A stretch of 64,000 nt of DNA from Zhihengliuella salsuginis (lineage in GTDB: Bacteria; Actinomycetota; Actinomycetes; Actinomycetales; Micrococcaceae): the NCBI RefSeq assembly GCF_014651715.1, contig NZ_BMXK01000010.1, positions 62,001-126,000 of the forward strand, read 5' to 3'. A program made the translations under genes and the position numbers. The notes under the pieces are model-generated. The model searched no databases, was not told the DNA's origin, and was given only the letters and a program-made list of their open reading frames with translations. Of the stretch, positions 42,213 through 51,426 are shown piece by piece. The first letter of the stretch is position 1; every line of letters starts with the position of its first letter.

Positions 42213-43186
42213 GCCCGGTTCGCCCGCAGGTCGGACATCAGGGTGATGAGGTCGTAGCAGACGTGGGAGGCGGCGACGCCGGTCAGCTCGGCGTGGTCGT
42301 AGGCGGGGGCGACCTCGACGACGTCGGCCCCGACGATGTCCAGCCCGCGCAGCCCGCGCAGGATCTCGAGCATCTCGCGGCTCGTCATGCCGCCGGCCTC
42401 GGGGGTGCCCGTGCCGGGAGCGTGCGCCGGGTCCAGGACGTCGATATCGACGGAGATGTACAGCGGGCGGTCGCCCACCCGTTCTCGCAGGGTCGCCACG
42501 ACGTCGTCGACGCCGCGGCGGAAGATGTCGGCGCTGGTGATGATGCCGAAGCCCATGCGCTCGTCGTCGTCGAGGTCCTTCTTGCCGTAGAGCGGCCCGC
42601 GGGTGCCGACGTGGCTGATGGCTTCGGTGTCGAGGATGCCCTCCTCGACGGCGCGGCGGAAGGGCGTGCCGTGGGTGTAGTCGGCGCCGAAGTAGGTGTC
42701 CCAGGTGTCCAGGTGGGCGTCGAAGTGCAGGAGCGCGACCGGCTGGCCCGCGCGCTCTGCCGCGGCGCGGAGCAGCGGCAGGGCGATCGTGTGGTCGCCG
42801 CCGATGGTCATGAGCGATGCGCCGTCGGCGGTCAGCTCGAGGGCGTTGCGCTGGATGGTGGCGATGGCCTCGTCGATGTTGAACGGGTTGACGGCCATGT
42901 CGCCGGCGTCGGCGACCTGCACGTTCGCGAACGGGCTGACGTCCATCGCCGGGTTGTACGGGCGCAGCAGGCGGGAGGCCTCGCGGACGTGGGTGGCGCC
43001 GAAGCGCGCGCCGGGCCGGTAGGACACACCCGTGTCGAAGGGGACGCCGACGATCTTGATGTCGGCCGACTCGACCTGGTCCAGGCGCGGCAGCCGGGCA
43101 TAGGTCGCGGCGCCGGCATAGCGCGGGATCTGGGACGAATCGATGGGGCCGACGTTTCCGCCTTCTTCGACGCGGATCTCTTCCAA
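42209..43186 (-). CDS. Agmatinase-family ureohydrolase (candidate guanidinobutyrase)
   Basis: A 325-residue manganese ureohydrolase of the agmatinase/guanidinobutyrase branch. The metal-binding motifs are GGDHTIAL near 128, [10 protein letters not shown] near 155 and [27 protein letters not shown] near 245, all complete. It would split urea from agmatine, 4-guanidinobutyrate or a similar compound. A TTG start at 43186 is chosen because GAGGAG lies 5-10 bases upstream and the ORF extension beyond it enters a palindromic operator-like element. It is coupled to the TPP enzyme gene, which favours 4-guanidinobutyrate; agmatine remains possible. Confidence 0.88.
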   Translation of the reverse strand: MEEIRVEEGGNVGPIDSSQIPRYAGAATYARLPRLDQVESADIKIVGVPFDTGVSYRPGARFGATHVREASRLLRPYNPAMDVSPFANVQVADAGDMAVNPFNIDEAIATIQRNALELTADGASLMTIGGDHTIALPLLRAAAERAGQPVALLHFDAHLDTWDTYFGADYTHGTPFRRAVEEGILDTEAISHVGTRGPLYGKKDLDDDERMGFGIITSADIFRRGVDDVVATLRERVGDRPLYISVDIDVLDPAHAPGTGTPEAGGMTSREMLEILRGLRGLDIVGADVVEVAPAYDHAELTGVAASHVCYDLITLMSDLRANRA

Positions 43187-43251
43187 GGGGTTCTCCTCAC
43201 ACCGGGTGCAGCTGCGCGCCGAGGCGTCGACGACCGTGTCCACGCCTCCAC

Positions 43252-43269
43252 GACTGTTGCACAACAGTC
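43252..43269. promoter_or_regulatory. Operator candidate upstream of the ureohydrolase gene
   Basis: GACTGTTGCACAACAGTC has perfect 8-bp arms around CA. A further CAACAG half-site follows at 43269-43274, overlapping an A/T-rich stretch up to 43300. The XRE-cupin regulator gene next to it is the likely source of the binding protein. Confidence 0.55.
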
Positions 43270-43345
43270 AACAGTTGTTTTCTCTTATGATGCTAGGTGG
43301 ATCACACGCGGGCGTCAATGCCGCCCACCCAGCAGCACCGCAGCC

Positions 43346-43921
43346 TCAGCCGCGGCCGGAGAGGACGAGCGTCCAGTGCACGACGGCGGGCTCCGCGGCC
43401 GGGTTGACCCACGTGTGCGGCTCACGGCCCGGGAATGTGATGGTGTCCCCCGCGGACAGGGCGAACTCGCCACCGGAGAGCTTCAGCACGAACTCGCCGG
43501 ACTCGACATGGAGGACCTCGACATCGCAGTCCACGGAGTACATCTCCTCTTCCCCGACGCCGTGCGGCTCGATCTCGGCGCGGATCACCTGGACCCTCCG
43601 CTCGGAGCGGGCCGTCAGCAGCTGCTCGCGGATCCCCTGGCCGCCCAGTGAGACCCCGAGCCCCTCCCCGGCTCGGACCAGATGCGTCTGGGGACGCTCG
43701 AACAGCTCGCCGACCGACAGCGAGAGCACTTCGCAGATCGTCACGAGCGAGGCCACCGACGGGGACGTCAGGTCGCGCTCCACGCGGGAGAGGAACCCCT
43801 TGGTGAGCCCGGTGGAGGCCGCGAGCTGCTCGATGGTCATGCGCCTGGTCTGGCGGGCGGACCGCAGGCGGGAGCCGATCGCCAGCGGCATGCTGCTCGG
43901 CTCGACGGGCAAAGCCTTCAT
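43346..43921 (-). CDS. XRE-family regulator with cupin domain
   Basis: A 191-residue regulator. An XRE helix-turn-helix spans about residues 14-70: IGSRLRSARQTRRMTIEQLAASTGLTKGFLSRVERDLTSPSVASLVTICEVLSLSVGELF. A C-terminal cupin (GVGEEEMYSVDCDVEVLHVESGEFVLKLSGGEFALSAGDTITFPGREPHTWVNPAAEPAVVHW) probably binds the effector. This build is shared with PuuR-like regulators of polyamine and amino acid use. It lies between the ureohydrolase and the divergent symporter gene, so it likely controls both. Effector is unknown; a guanidino compound is a reasonable guess. Confidence 0.87.
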   Translation of the reverse strand: MKALPVEPSSMPLAIGSRLRSARQTRRMTIEQLAASTGLTKGFLSRVERDLTSPSVASLVTICEVLSLSVGELFERPQTHLVRAGEGLGVSLGGQGIREQLLTARSERRVQVIRAEIEPHGVGEEEMYSVDCDVEVLHVESGEFVLKLSGGEFALSAGDTITFPGREPHTWVNPAAEPAVVHWTLVLSGRG

Positions 43922-44046
43922 GAAACGTCACTCCTCACGATTTTCGAGCCGGCGCAGATCCGGGTGCGACGTGCGCGAACATCCGCCAGCCTCTCCGGCC
44001 AACCCTACGGGAGATTGTATTGTGAGCCGCCTCACCCTACCCTTTA

Positions 44047-44063
44047 GGAAACATTCGTTTACC
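44047..44063. promoter_or_regulatory. Inverted repeat before the symporter gene
   Basis: GGAAACATTCGTTTACC contains AAAC-ATTC-GTTT with further partial symmetry outside. It ends 13 bases before the ATG, overlapping the likely transcription start region. It could be an operator. It differs from the site upstream of the ureohydrolase gene. Confidence 0.35.
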
Positions 44064-44076
44064 GTGAGGGATCAAC

Positions 44077-45615
44077 ATGGACATCATCAATTCGGGCATC
44101 GTCGTCCTCTATCTCGTCGCGATGCTCCTGTTCGGCTGGTGGGGCAAGTCCCGCACCCGCACCACCAGCGACTATCTGGTCGCCGGACGACGCCTGGGAC
44201 CGTTCGTGTACACCGGGACCATGGCCGCCCTCGTTCTCGGCGGCGCCTCCACGGTCGGCGGCGTCGGACTGGGCTACCAGTACGGCCTCTCGGGCGCGTG
44301 GCTCGTCATCGCGATCGGTTCGGGCGTGCTCCTGTTGAGCCTGTTCTTCGCACCGCGGCTGCAGCGGCTGAAGATCTACACCGTCTCCCAGATGCTCTCG
44401 CTGCGCTACGCGTCCCGCAGGGCGACCCAGACCTCGTCGGTTGTCATGCTCGCCTACACCCTGATGCTCTGCGCGACCTCGACGAGCGCCTACGCCACGG
44501 TGTTCGTGGTCCTGTTCGGGTGGGAGAAGTGGCTCGCCATCGCCATCGGCGGCGGCGTCGTGGTGCTGTACTCGACGATCGGCGGCATGTGGTCGATCAC
44601 CCTCGCGGACCAGGTCCAGTTCGTCATCAAGACCATCGGGGTGTTCGCACTCATGTTGCCGTTCACCCTGAACGCCGCCGGCGGCATCGACGGCGTGCGC
44701 GAGCGTCTCGGCGCCGAGTTCTTCCAGTGGGACGGCATCGGGACGCAGACCATCATCACCTACTTCGTCGTCTACACGCTCGGCCTGCTGATCGGCCAGG
44801 ACATCTGGCAGCGCGTCTTCACGGCCCGCACCCCGACCGTGGCCCGCTGGGGCGGCGCCACGGCAGGCGTGTACTGCATCCTCTACGGTGTCGCCGGAGC
44901 CGCCATCGGCCTGGCGGCACGCGCCGCCCTCCCCGATCTGGACACCTCCGCCGGCAACGACGTCGTCTACGCGTCGGTGGCGACCGAGGTCCTGCCGGCC
45001 GTCGTCGGCGGGATCGTCCTGGCCGCCGCCGTGGCGGCCATGATGTCGACGGCGTCCGGCGCCCTGATCGCTGCTGCCACCGTGGCCCGCAACGACGTGA
45101 CGCCCATGGTGTCGGGCTGGTTCGGCCGGGGGCGGAAGGCGGAGGGAGCCGAGGTCGACGAGCACGACATCTCCGGGAACCGCTGGTGGGTCCTGGCACT
45201 CGGCATCGTGACGGTGGTCCTCGCGATCATCGTCGACGACGTGGTCGCCGCTCTGACGATCTCCTACGACATCCTGGTCGGCGGACTGCTGGTCCCCATC
45301 ATCGGCGGCCTGGTCTTCCGGCGCGGCAACGGGATCGGCGCGGCGGTCTCCATGGGCGTGGGCACGGTCGTGACGATCGCGACCATCATCGTCCTCGAGA
45401 TCCGCTCCGACGAGAGGTTCGGCGGCGTCTACGCGAACGAGCCGATCTACTTCGGCCTCGCCGCGTCCGCGGTCGCCTACCTGGCCGTCAGCCTCTTGTC
45501 GCGGCCCACAGCACCCGAGGTCATGACGGCTTGGGACGAGCGGCTCGCCGGCCGCGGCGTGCCCACGGATGCCTCCGAGGAGGAGCACCGCGGCCAGACC
45601 GAGACCGCCCGGTAG
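44077..45615 (+). CDS. Sodium:solute symporter (SSS family)
   Basis: A 512-residue membrane transporter with about 13 helices. It starts outside with IINSGIVVLYLVAMLLFGWWGKSRTRTTSDYLVAGRRLGPFVYTGTMAALVLGGASTVGGVGLGYQYG, the helix 1-2 region that binds sodium in this family. LIGQDIWQRVFTARTPTVARWGG and LPAVVGGIVLAAAVAAMMSTASGALIAAATVARND are further signatures (the second includes the Na2-site serines). Relatives carry amino acids, polyamines or acids. It is divergent from the XRE-cupin regulator beside ureohydrolase and TPP genes, so import of arginine, agmatine or guanidinobutyrate is inferred. GAGGGATC precedes the ATG. Confidence 0.87.
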   Translation: MDIINSGIVVLYLVAMLLFGWWGKSRTRTTSDYLVAGRRLGPFVYTGTMAALVLGGASTVGGVGLGYQYGLSGAWLVIAIGSGVLLLSLFFAPRLQRLKIYTVSQMLSLRYASRRATQTSSVVMLAYTLMLCATSTSAYATVFVVLFGWEKWLAIAIGGGVVVLYSTIGGMWSITLADQVQFVIKTIGVFALMLPFTLNAAGGIDGVRERLGAEFFQWDGIGTQTIITYFVVYTLGLLIGQDIWQRVFTARTPTVARWGGATAGVYCILYGVAGAAIGLAARAALPDLDTSAGNDVVYASVATEVLPAVVGGIVLAAAVAAMMSTASGALIAAATVARNDVTPMVSGWFGRGRKAEGAEVDEHDISGNRWWVLALGIVTVVLAIIVDDVVAALTISYDILVGGLLVPIIGGLVFRRGNGIGAAVSMGVGTVVTIATIIVLEIRSDERFGGVYANEPIYFGLAASAVAYLAVSLLSRPTAPEVMTAWDERLAGRGVPTDASEEEHRGQTETAR

Positions 45616-45633
45616 CGACCCGGGGGAACGAAA

Positions 45634-45678
45634 AACGACGGCGGCCGCTGGGCATGAAGGTGAGCGGCCGCCGTCGTT
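45634..45678. terminator. Bidirectional terminator between the symporter gene and sucD
   Basis: AACGACGGCGGCCGCT (45634-45649) pairs perfectly with AGCGGCCGCCGTCGTT (45663-45678), 16 bp with a 13-base loop. A-rich sequence precedes it and TTCCC follows. It suits both converging genes. Confidence 0.82.
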
Positions 45679-45708
45679 CCCATCACCGCCGGAACGGTGT
45701 GGTCTGGT

Positions 45709-46644
45709 CTACAGCGAGGAGGCCGGCTCCTGCACCGGGTAGACCTCGCGCAGCAGGTGCGCGGTCTCGGACGGCGTCTTGCCGACCTTGACGCCGGCGG
45801 CCTCGAGGGCCTCCTTCTTGGCGTCGGCCGTTCCCGAGGAGCCGGAGACGATGGCGCCGGCGTGGCCCATGGTCTTGCCCTCCGGGGCGGTGAAGCCGGC
45901 GACGTAGCCGACGACCGGCTTCGTGACGTTGGCCTTGATGTAGTCGGCCGCACGCTCTTCGGCGTCGCCGCCGATCTCGCCGATCATGACGATGGCGTGG
46001 GTCTCCGGGTCGGCCTCGAACGCGGCCAGGGCGTCGATGTGCGTGGTGCCGATGACCGGGTCGCCGCCGATGCCGATGGCGGTGGAGAAGCCCAGATCGC
46101 GCAGCTCGTACATCATCTGGTAGGTCAGGGTGCCCGACTTGGACACGAGGCCCACGCCGCCCTTGCCGGTGATGTTCGCCGGGGTGATGCCGACCAGCGA
46201 CTCGCCCGGGGTGATGATGCCGGGGCAGTTCGGGCCGATGATGCGGGTGATCTGGTTGCCGTCGGCGTCGACCTTGGACTGGGCCAGGGCCCAGAACTCG
46301 GCCGCGTCCTGCACGGGCACGCCCTCGGTGATGACCACGACGAGGCCGATCTCCGCCTCGATGGCCTCGACGACGGCGTCCTTGGTGAACTTCGGCGGCA
46401 CGAACACGATGGAGACGTCCGCGCCGGTCTTCTCGACGGCCTCGGAGACGGCGCCGAAGACGGGCAGCTCGACGTCGGCGCCGTGCTGGTCGGTGTGCGC
46501 CACCGTGGTTCCCGCCTTGCGGGCGTTCACGCCGCCGACGATGTTGGTCCCGGCGTGCAGCATGCGGGCGGTGTGCTTGGAGCCCTCGCCGCCGGTGATG
46601 CCCTGGACGATGACCTTGGAGTCCTTGTTGATGAAGATAGCCAT
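45709..46644 (-). CDS. sucD: Succinyl-CoA ligase subunit alpha
   Basis: A 311-residue subunit of the TCA-cycle enzyme making succinate and ATP or GTP from succinyl-CoA. [39 protein letters not shown] is the CoA-binding start. [14 protein letters not shown] and [22 protein letters not shown] follow. The phosphorylated histidine is in [17 protein letters not shown] near residue 257. Length is normal. It follows sucC by 17 bases with a GAGGGACAC ribosome site, so the two subunits are co-translated from one mRNA. A hairpin terminator follows. Confidence 0.96.
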   Translation of the reverse strand: MAIFINKDSKVIVQGITGGEGSKHTARMLHAGTNIVGGVNARKAGTTVAHTDQHGADVELPVFGAVSEAVEKTGADVSIVFVPPKFTKDAVVEAIEAEIGLVVVITEGVPVQDAAEFWALAQSKVDADGNQITRIIGPNCPGIITPGESLVGITPANITGKGGVGLVSKSGTLTYQMMYELRDLGFSTAIGIGGDPVIGTTHIDALAAFEADPETHAIVMIGEIGGDAEERAADYIKANVTKPVVGYVAGFTAPEGKTMGHAGAIVSGSSGTADAKKEALEAAGVKVGKTPSETAHLLREVYPVQEPASSL

Positions 46645-46661
46645 TTTAGTGTCCCTCGTCC

Positions 46662-47828
46662 TTAGGCGTTCGCCAGCTCGGCGGCCTTGTCGGCCCCCTC
46701 GTCCATGGTGGTGGCAAGCGTGACCAGCGGGTGGTTGGCGTCGGCCAGGATGCGGCGTCCCTCGTCGACGTTGTTGCCGTCCAGGCGGACCACGAGCGGC
46801 TTGGTGGCTGTCTCGCCCAGGATGGCGAGGGCCTTCACGATGCCGTCGGCGACGGCGTCGCACGCGGTGATGCCGCCGAAGACGTTCACGAAGACGCTCT
46901 TGACCTGCGGGTCGTTGAGGATGACGTCCAGCCCGTTGGCCATGACCTCGGCGGAGGCGCCGCCTCCGATGTCGAGGAAGTTGGCCGGCTTGACGCCGCC
47001 GTGGTTCTCGCCGGCGTAGGCGACGACGTCCAGCGTGGACATGACGAGGCCCGCACCGTTGCCGATGATGCCGACTTCGCCGTCCAGCTTCACGTAGTTC
47101 AGGCCGGCTTCCTTGGCCTTGGCTTCGAGCGGGTCGGCCGCACCCTTGTCCTCGAGCTCCTCGTGGTCCGCGTGGCGGACCTCGGAGGCGTTCTCGTCCA
47201 GGGAGACCTTGCCGTCGAGGGCGATGATGTCGCCGGCGCCGGTCTTGACCAGCGGGTTCACCTCGACGAGCGTGGCGTCCTCTTCGGTGAAGACGGTCCA
47301 CAGGGTCTTGATGGTCTCGGCGACCGCGGTGCGCAGCTCTTCGGGGAAGTTGGCCTCGGCGACGATCTCGTCGGCCTTGGCCTGGTCGATGCCGACGATC
47401 GGGTCGACGGCGACCTTGGCGAGTGCCTCGGGGCGCTCGACGGCGAGCTGCTCGATCTCCACGCCGCCCTCGACCGAGCACATGGCCAGGTAGTTGCGGT
47501 TCGCGCGGTCGAGCAGGACCGAGAAGTAGAACTCCTCGGCGATGTCTGCACCCTGCGCGATCATGACCTTGTTGACGGTGTGGCCCTTGATGTCCATACC
47601 GAGGATGTTGCTCGCGTACTCGAAGGCCTCATCGGCGTTCTTGGCGACCTTGACGCCGCCGGCCTTGCCGCGGCCGCCGACCTTTACCTGAGCCTTGACC
47701 ACAACCACGCCGCCGATCTTCTCGGCAGCGGCCTTGGCTTCTTCTGGGGTGTACGCAACGATGCCGGCAAGCACGGGGACGCCGTGCTTCTCGAACAAAT
47801 CGCGCGCCTGGTATTCATACAGGTCCAC
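46662..47828 (-). CDS. sucC: Succinyl-CoA ligase subunit beta
   Basis: A 388-residue ATP-grasp subunit that binds nucleotide and succinate. [60 protein letters not shown] is the canonical start, followed by [79 protein letters not shown] and [17 protein letters not shown]. It is the first gene of the sucCD unit. A TAGTCT hexamer at 47945-47950 (minus strand) may be its -10 box, leaving a leader of about 110 bases; the -35 box is poor. Confidence 0.96.
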   Translation of the reverse strand: MDLYEYQARDLFEKHGVPVLAGIVAYTPEEAKAAAEKIGGVVVVKAQVKVGGRGKAGGVKVAKNADEAFEYASNILGMDIKGHTVNKVMIAQGADIAEEFYFSVLLDRANRNYLAMCSVEGGVEIEQLAVERPEALAKVAVDPIVGIDQAKADEIVAEANFPEELRTAVAETIKTLWTVFTEEDATLVEVNPLVKTGAGDIIALDGKVSLDENASEVRHADHEELEDKGAADPLEAKAKEAGLNYVKLDGEVGIIGNGAGLVMSTLDVVAYAGENHGGVKPANFLDIGGGASAEVMANGLDVILNDPQVKSVFVNVFGGITACDAVADGIVKALAILGETATKPLVVRLDGNNVDEGRRILADANHPLVTLATTMDEGADKAAELANA

Positions 47829-48076
47829 GGGCTGTGTCCTTCTACGTCGAAGTCGTGTCTGACTCGGAACGCACGGGCCTAACCCAGCCCGCCGATTCCT
47901 TTCGAAGGCCGAATGGGGCCTCCGCGGCGCTTGACGCCTCGCCTAGACTAACGCGTTCGGGCGGCATCACCCAGTTCTACAGGGCGTAGACGGTCAACTT
48001 CGCGGCCCCGATTCCGCGCGCAGCGGCACGACGATACGGCAGGTGTGATCCGCCTCTCATGCCTGTCGTGGGCGGG

Positions 48077-50506
48077 CTACCCGTCCGTCTTGGTCAAGGG
48101 CGCGTAGCGCAGCAGCAACCGCTTCTCCTCGGCCCCGAAACCCACCTTGGCGACGGTCTTGTCGCCGCTGCCTTCGAGTGCGACGACGGTGCCGTCGCCG
48201 AACGTCGCATGCTTCACCTTGTCGCCGACCTCGAGCGAGACGACTTCCTTCTGCTGCTGGACCCGGCCGCCGGCCCGGACCGTCGGCGCCGTCCGCAGGG
48301 TCGCCGTCTCCGGGTCGCCCGCCTGCCGGTTCGAGCGCGAGGACGCGCCCGCACCCCAGTGCGAGCCGGTGTCGTAGCGGCTGGAGCCGAATCCGGAGCC
48401 ACGGGAGCCGAAGCCTCCGGAGATGGAACCGAATCCACCGGGGGATGCCGACCCCTCGCGTTTCCAGTCCAGCAGGTTCTCGGGGATCTCCTGCAGGAAC
48501 TGGCTCGCCGGGTTGTACTGGGTCTGCCCCCAGAGGCTGCGGTATTCCGAACGCGAGACGTAGAGGCGCTTCCGGGCGCGGGTCAGGCCGACGTAGGCCA
48601 GGCGGCGCTCCTCCGCGAGCTCCTGCTCGTCCATCATCGACCGCTGGTGCGGGAAGATGCCGTGCTCCATGCCGGTCAGGAAGACCACGGGGAACTCGAG
48701 GCCCTTGGCGGTGTGGAGGGTCATGAGGGTCACGACGCCCTCCTGCTCGGCCATCGCCGCGCCCTCCTCGTCGACGGGCGCGTCGGGGATCTGGTCCGCG
48801 TCGGCGACGAGAGAGACCTGCTCCAGGAAGCCCTCCAGGGAGCCCTCGGGGTTCTCCCGCTCGTAGTCGCGGACGACGGCGACGAGTTCGGCGAGGTTCT
48901 CGACCCTGGACTCGTCCTGCGGGTCGGTCGACTTCCGCAGCGTCTCGAGGTAGCCCGTCTGCTCCAGCACGGCTTCGAGCGCCTCGGCCGCGCCGGAGCC
49001 CTCCGCGACCGTTGCCAGGTCGTCGACCAGCTTGACGAAGGAGTTGACGTTCTTGAGGCTCCGCGTCGCGATGCCGGGCGCCTCCTCGGCCTTGCGCAGG
49101 GCGTCCATGAACGTCAGCCGGTCCCGGGCGGCCAACGCGGCGACGGCGTACTCGGCGCGGTCCCCGATGCCGCGCTTGGGCTCGTTGAGGACGCGCCGCA
49201 CGTTGACGTCGTCGTCCGGGTTGACCAGCGCGCGCAGGTAGGCGAGGGCGTCCTTGATCTCCTTGCGGTCGTAGAACCGGGTGCCGCCGACGACCCTGTA
49301 CTTCAGGTCGACGCGCATGAGCTGCTCCTCGAGGGAGCGGGACTGCGCGTTGGTGCGGTAGAAGATCGCGACGTCGCCGGGCCGGATGCCCTCGTCGTCG
49401 TTCAGGCGCAGGATCTCGTCGGCGATCCACTTCGCCTCGGCCTGCTCGGACTCGCCGACGTAGCCGGTGATCTTCTCACCGTCGCCCTCGGCCGTCCACA
49501 GCTTCTTGGCCGGACGGTCCGGGTTCCTCTCGATCACCGCGTTCGCGGCGGTCAGGATGGTCTGGGTGGAGCGGTAGTTCTGCTCGAGCTTGATGGTCCG
49601 CGCGTCCGGGTAGTCCTTGCCGAACTCGACGATGTTGCGGATATCGGCGCCGCGGAACGCGTAGATGGACTGGTCGGAGTCGCCGACGACGGTCAGCTCG
49701 CCGCCGGGGGTCTGGCCGTCCGGGCCGGTCAGCGCCCGTACCAGCGCGTACTGGGCGTGGTTGGTGTCCTGGTACTCGTCGACGAGCACGTGGCGGAAGC
49801 GCCGCCGGTAGTTGTCGGCGATCCCGGGGAAGGCCCGGAAGATGTTGACGACCTGGCCGATCAGGTCGTCGAAGTCCATCGCGTTCGCCTGCCGCAACCG
49901 CTGCGTGTACATCCGGTAGACCTCGGCGACGGCCTTGCTGAAGGGATCCTGGGCGGCCGTCGAGACGTACTCCTCGTCGTCGATCAGCTCGTTCTTCAGC
50001 GCCGAGATCTTGTTGAGAATCGCCTTCGGAGCGAACTTCTTGGGGTCCAGTTCGAGCGACTTCGCGATCATCGTGACGAGCCGCAGGGAATCGGCGGCGT
50101 CGTAGATCGAGAAGTTCGACTTCAGCCCCACGGCGGCGGCCTCCCTCCGCAGGATCTTCACGCATGAGGAGTGGAAGGTCGAGATCCACATCTTCTCCGC
50201 GGCGGCGCCGACGAGCTCGCCGATGCGCTCGCGCATCTCGGCGGCTGCCTTGTTGGTGAAGGTGATGGCGAGGACCTCGTGCGGACGGGAGCGCCCCGTG
50301 GCGAGCAGGTAGGCGATGCGGTGCGTCAGGACGCGCGTCTTGCCCGACCCGGCACCGGCCACGATGAGCAGCGGCGTTCCGGCGTGCTTCACGGCCTCGG
50401 CCTGTTCGGGGTTGAGTCCGGTCAGCAGCTCTTCCGCCCCGGGCGTCGTCTGCGCTGGTTCCGGCTGTTCGGCTGGTGCGGCGAAGTCGTCGAAGAGAAA
50501 ATCCAT
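48077..50506 (-). CDS. pcrA: ATP-dependent DNA helicase PcrA/UvrD
   Basis: An 809-residue SF1A 3'-5' helicase of DNA repair and replication restart. LLTGLNPEQAEAVKHAGTPLLIVAGAGSGKTRVLTHRIAYLL holds motifs Q and I (GAGSGKT at 51-57). LAITFTNKAAAEMRERI, VLVDEYQDTNHAQYALV, VVGDSDQSIYAFRGADIRNI, LEQNYRST, VTLMTLHTAKGLEFPVVFLTGMEHGIFPH and EERRLAYVGLTRARKRLYVS complete the motifs. The C-terminal tail has a Gly/Ser-rich linker (GGFGSISGGFGSRGSGFGSSRYD) and a small domain, KVKHATFGDGTVVALEGSGDKTVAKVGFG, that is a Tudor-like module binding RNA polymerase in PcrA. Length is normal for actinobacteria. Confidence 0.95.
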   Translation of the reverse strand: MDFLFDDFAAPAEQPEPAQTTPGAEELLTGLNPEQAEAVKHAGTPLLIVAGAGSGKTRVLTHRIAYLLATGRSRPHEVLAITFTNKAAAEMRERIGELVGAAAEKMWISTFHSSCVKILRREAAAVGLKSNFSIYDAADSLRLVTMIAKSLELDPKKFAPKAILNKISALKNELIDDEEYVSTAAQDPFSKAVAEVYRMYTQRLRQANAMDFDDLIGQVVNIFRAFPGIADNYRRRFRHVLVDEYQDTNHAQYALVRALTGPDGQTPGGELTVVGDSDQSIYAFRGADIRNIVEFGKDYPDARTIKLEQNYRSTQTILTAANAVIERNPDRPAKKLWTAEGDGEKITGYVGESEQAEAKWIADEILRLNDDEGIRPGDVAIFYRTNAQSRSLEEQLMRVDLKYRVVGGTRFYDRKEIKDALAYLRALVNPDDDVNVRRVLNEPKRGIGDRAEYAVAALAARDRLTFMDALRKAEEAPGIATRSLKNVNSFVKLVDDLATVAEGSGAAEALEAVLEQTGYLETLRKSTDPQDESRVENLAELVAVVRDYERENPEGSLEGFLEQVSLVADADQIPDAPVDEEGAAMAEQEGVVTLMTLHTAKGLEFPVVFLTGMEHGIFPHQRSMMDEQELAEERRLAYVGLTRARKRLYVSRSEYRSLWGQTQYNPASQFLQEIPENLLDWKREGSASPGGFGSISGGFGSRGSGFGSSRYDTGSHWGAGASSRSNRQAGDPETATLRTAPTVRAGGRVQQQKEVVSLEVGDKVKHATFGDGTVVALEGSGDKTVAKVGFGAEEKRLLLRYAPLTKTDG

Positions 50507-50570
50507 GGTCCATCCAGTCTACGGGCCGGCACCCGCACATCGACCGCGGCCGGTCGCCCATAATGGGTGG

Positions 50571-51245
50571 ATGGCCAAGAAGAAGTCACGCAGCAGGTCC
50601 CACCGCCCAGTTCCCGGCGCACCGACCCCACCGGCCGGCCGGGCCGCCGGCGCGAAGGGCCAGGCCGCGCCAAATCCGACGACGCAGCGCTCCGAGGCGC
50701 AGGCACGCAGCAACGGCAGCATCATCCTGTGGGCCGGGATCATCGCGTCGGCACTGCTCTTCTGGTACTACCATCTGCTCGCGCTGGGCCAGATGACGGA
50801 TCTCACGGGCGGGCTCGAGATGCTCGATCAGCGCCTGCTGGGCTACGACGACGCCGCCGTGGCCGAACTGCGGGCCGCCATGGACGTCGACGCCCGCGGC
50901 CAGCTGAACTACCTGCACAAGACCGCGGGCCTGCTCTTCCCGCTGTTCTTCGCGCTCGTGACGATGCTCGCGGTCAACCTCAACGTCGCGCGCGGCCCGA
51001 AGCGCTGGGGGCTCTGGGCGGTGCCCCTGCTGTTCGCCGTCGTCGACGTGTTCGAGAACAACGCGATCGACCTGCTGCTCTCCGGCGGGGACGGGCAGCC
51101 GGCCGTCGCCGTCGTGAGCGCGCTGACGATCGCGCGCTGGGCGCTGTTCTTCGCCTCCGTCGCCATCATGGTCGGCATCTCGATGCTGACGATCCGTGCG
51201 CGTGTCAACGACGCCCTTGACGCGGCCCATCCGCGGAACCGTTAG
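50571..51245 (+). CDS. Conserved membrane protein, unknown function
   Basis: A 224-residue protein. The first 45 residues are strongly basic and hydrophilic (MAKKKSRSRSHRPVPGAPTPPAGRAAGAKGQ). Four membrane helices follow: IILWAGIIASALLFWYYHLLAL near 50, LLFPLFFALVTMLAVNL near 115, WGLWAVPLLFAVVDVFENNAI near 143 and ALTIARWALFFASVAIMVGISML near 190. The stretch between helices 1 and 2 (MTDLTGGLEMLDQRLLGYDDAAVAELRAAMDVDARGQLNYLHKTAG) is probably outside. I do not recognise a named family. The ATG at 50571 has GGGTGG just upstream. It is divergent from pcrA by 64 bases. Confidence 0.75.
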   Translation: MAKKKSRSRSHRPVPGAPTPPAGRAAGAKGQAAPNPTTQRSEAQARSNGSIILWAGIIASALLFWYYHLLALGQMTDLTGGLEMLDQRLLGYDDAAVAELRAAMDVDARGQLNYLHKTAGLLFPLFFALVTMLAVNLNVARGPKRWGLWAVPLLFAVVDVFENNAIDLLLSGGDGQPAVAVVSALTIARWALFFASVAIMVGISMLTIRARVNDALDAAHPRNR

Positions 51246-51273
51246 TATGGTTACGCCTCCCGCGCGGGGGCAT

Positions 51274-51350
51274 GCCCCTGTAGCTCAGTTGGATAGAGCG
51301 ACCCTCTCCTAAAGGGTAGGCCGTCGGTTCAATTCCGGCCAGGGGCACCA
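51274..51350 (+). tRNA. tRNA-Arg (anticodon CCT)
   Basis: The cloverleaf is clear. Acceptor stem GCCCCTG pairs with CAGGGGC. The D-arm is AGCTCAGTTGGATAGAGC. The anticodon stem ACCCT/AGGGT encloses the loop CTCCTAA with anticodon CCT, reading AGG. The T-arm CCGTCGGTTCAATTCCGGC is intact. A and an encoded CCA end the gene. It reads a rare arginine codon in this GC-rich genome. Such genes are frequent integration sites, but no integrase or duplicated end is seen here. Confidence 0.96.
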
Positions 51351-51371
51351 GCGGTCCTGCAAGGACCGGGT

Positions 51372-51411
51372 ACGACGACGGGCCCCACCACCAGGTGGGG
51401 CCCGTCGTCGT
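51372..51411. terminator. Terminator between tRNA-Arg and the ROK regulator
   Basis: ACGACGACGGGCCCCACC (51372-51389) pairs perfectly with GGTGGGGCCCGTCGTCGT (51394-51411), 18 bp with an ACCA loop. It lies 21 bases after the tRNA and 16 bases before the converging ROK gene's end. A smaller GGTCCT/AGGACC hairpin lies just after the tRNA. Confidence 0.85.
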
Positions 51412-51426
51412 CTGCTCCGACTCTGG

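Noticed and set aside
51274-51420. tRNA-Arg as an integration site for a mobile element
   Set aside because: No integrase, no duplicated tRNA 3' end and no change of gene content are seen downstream.
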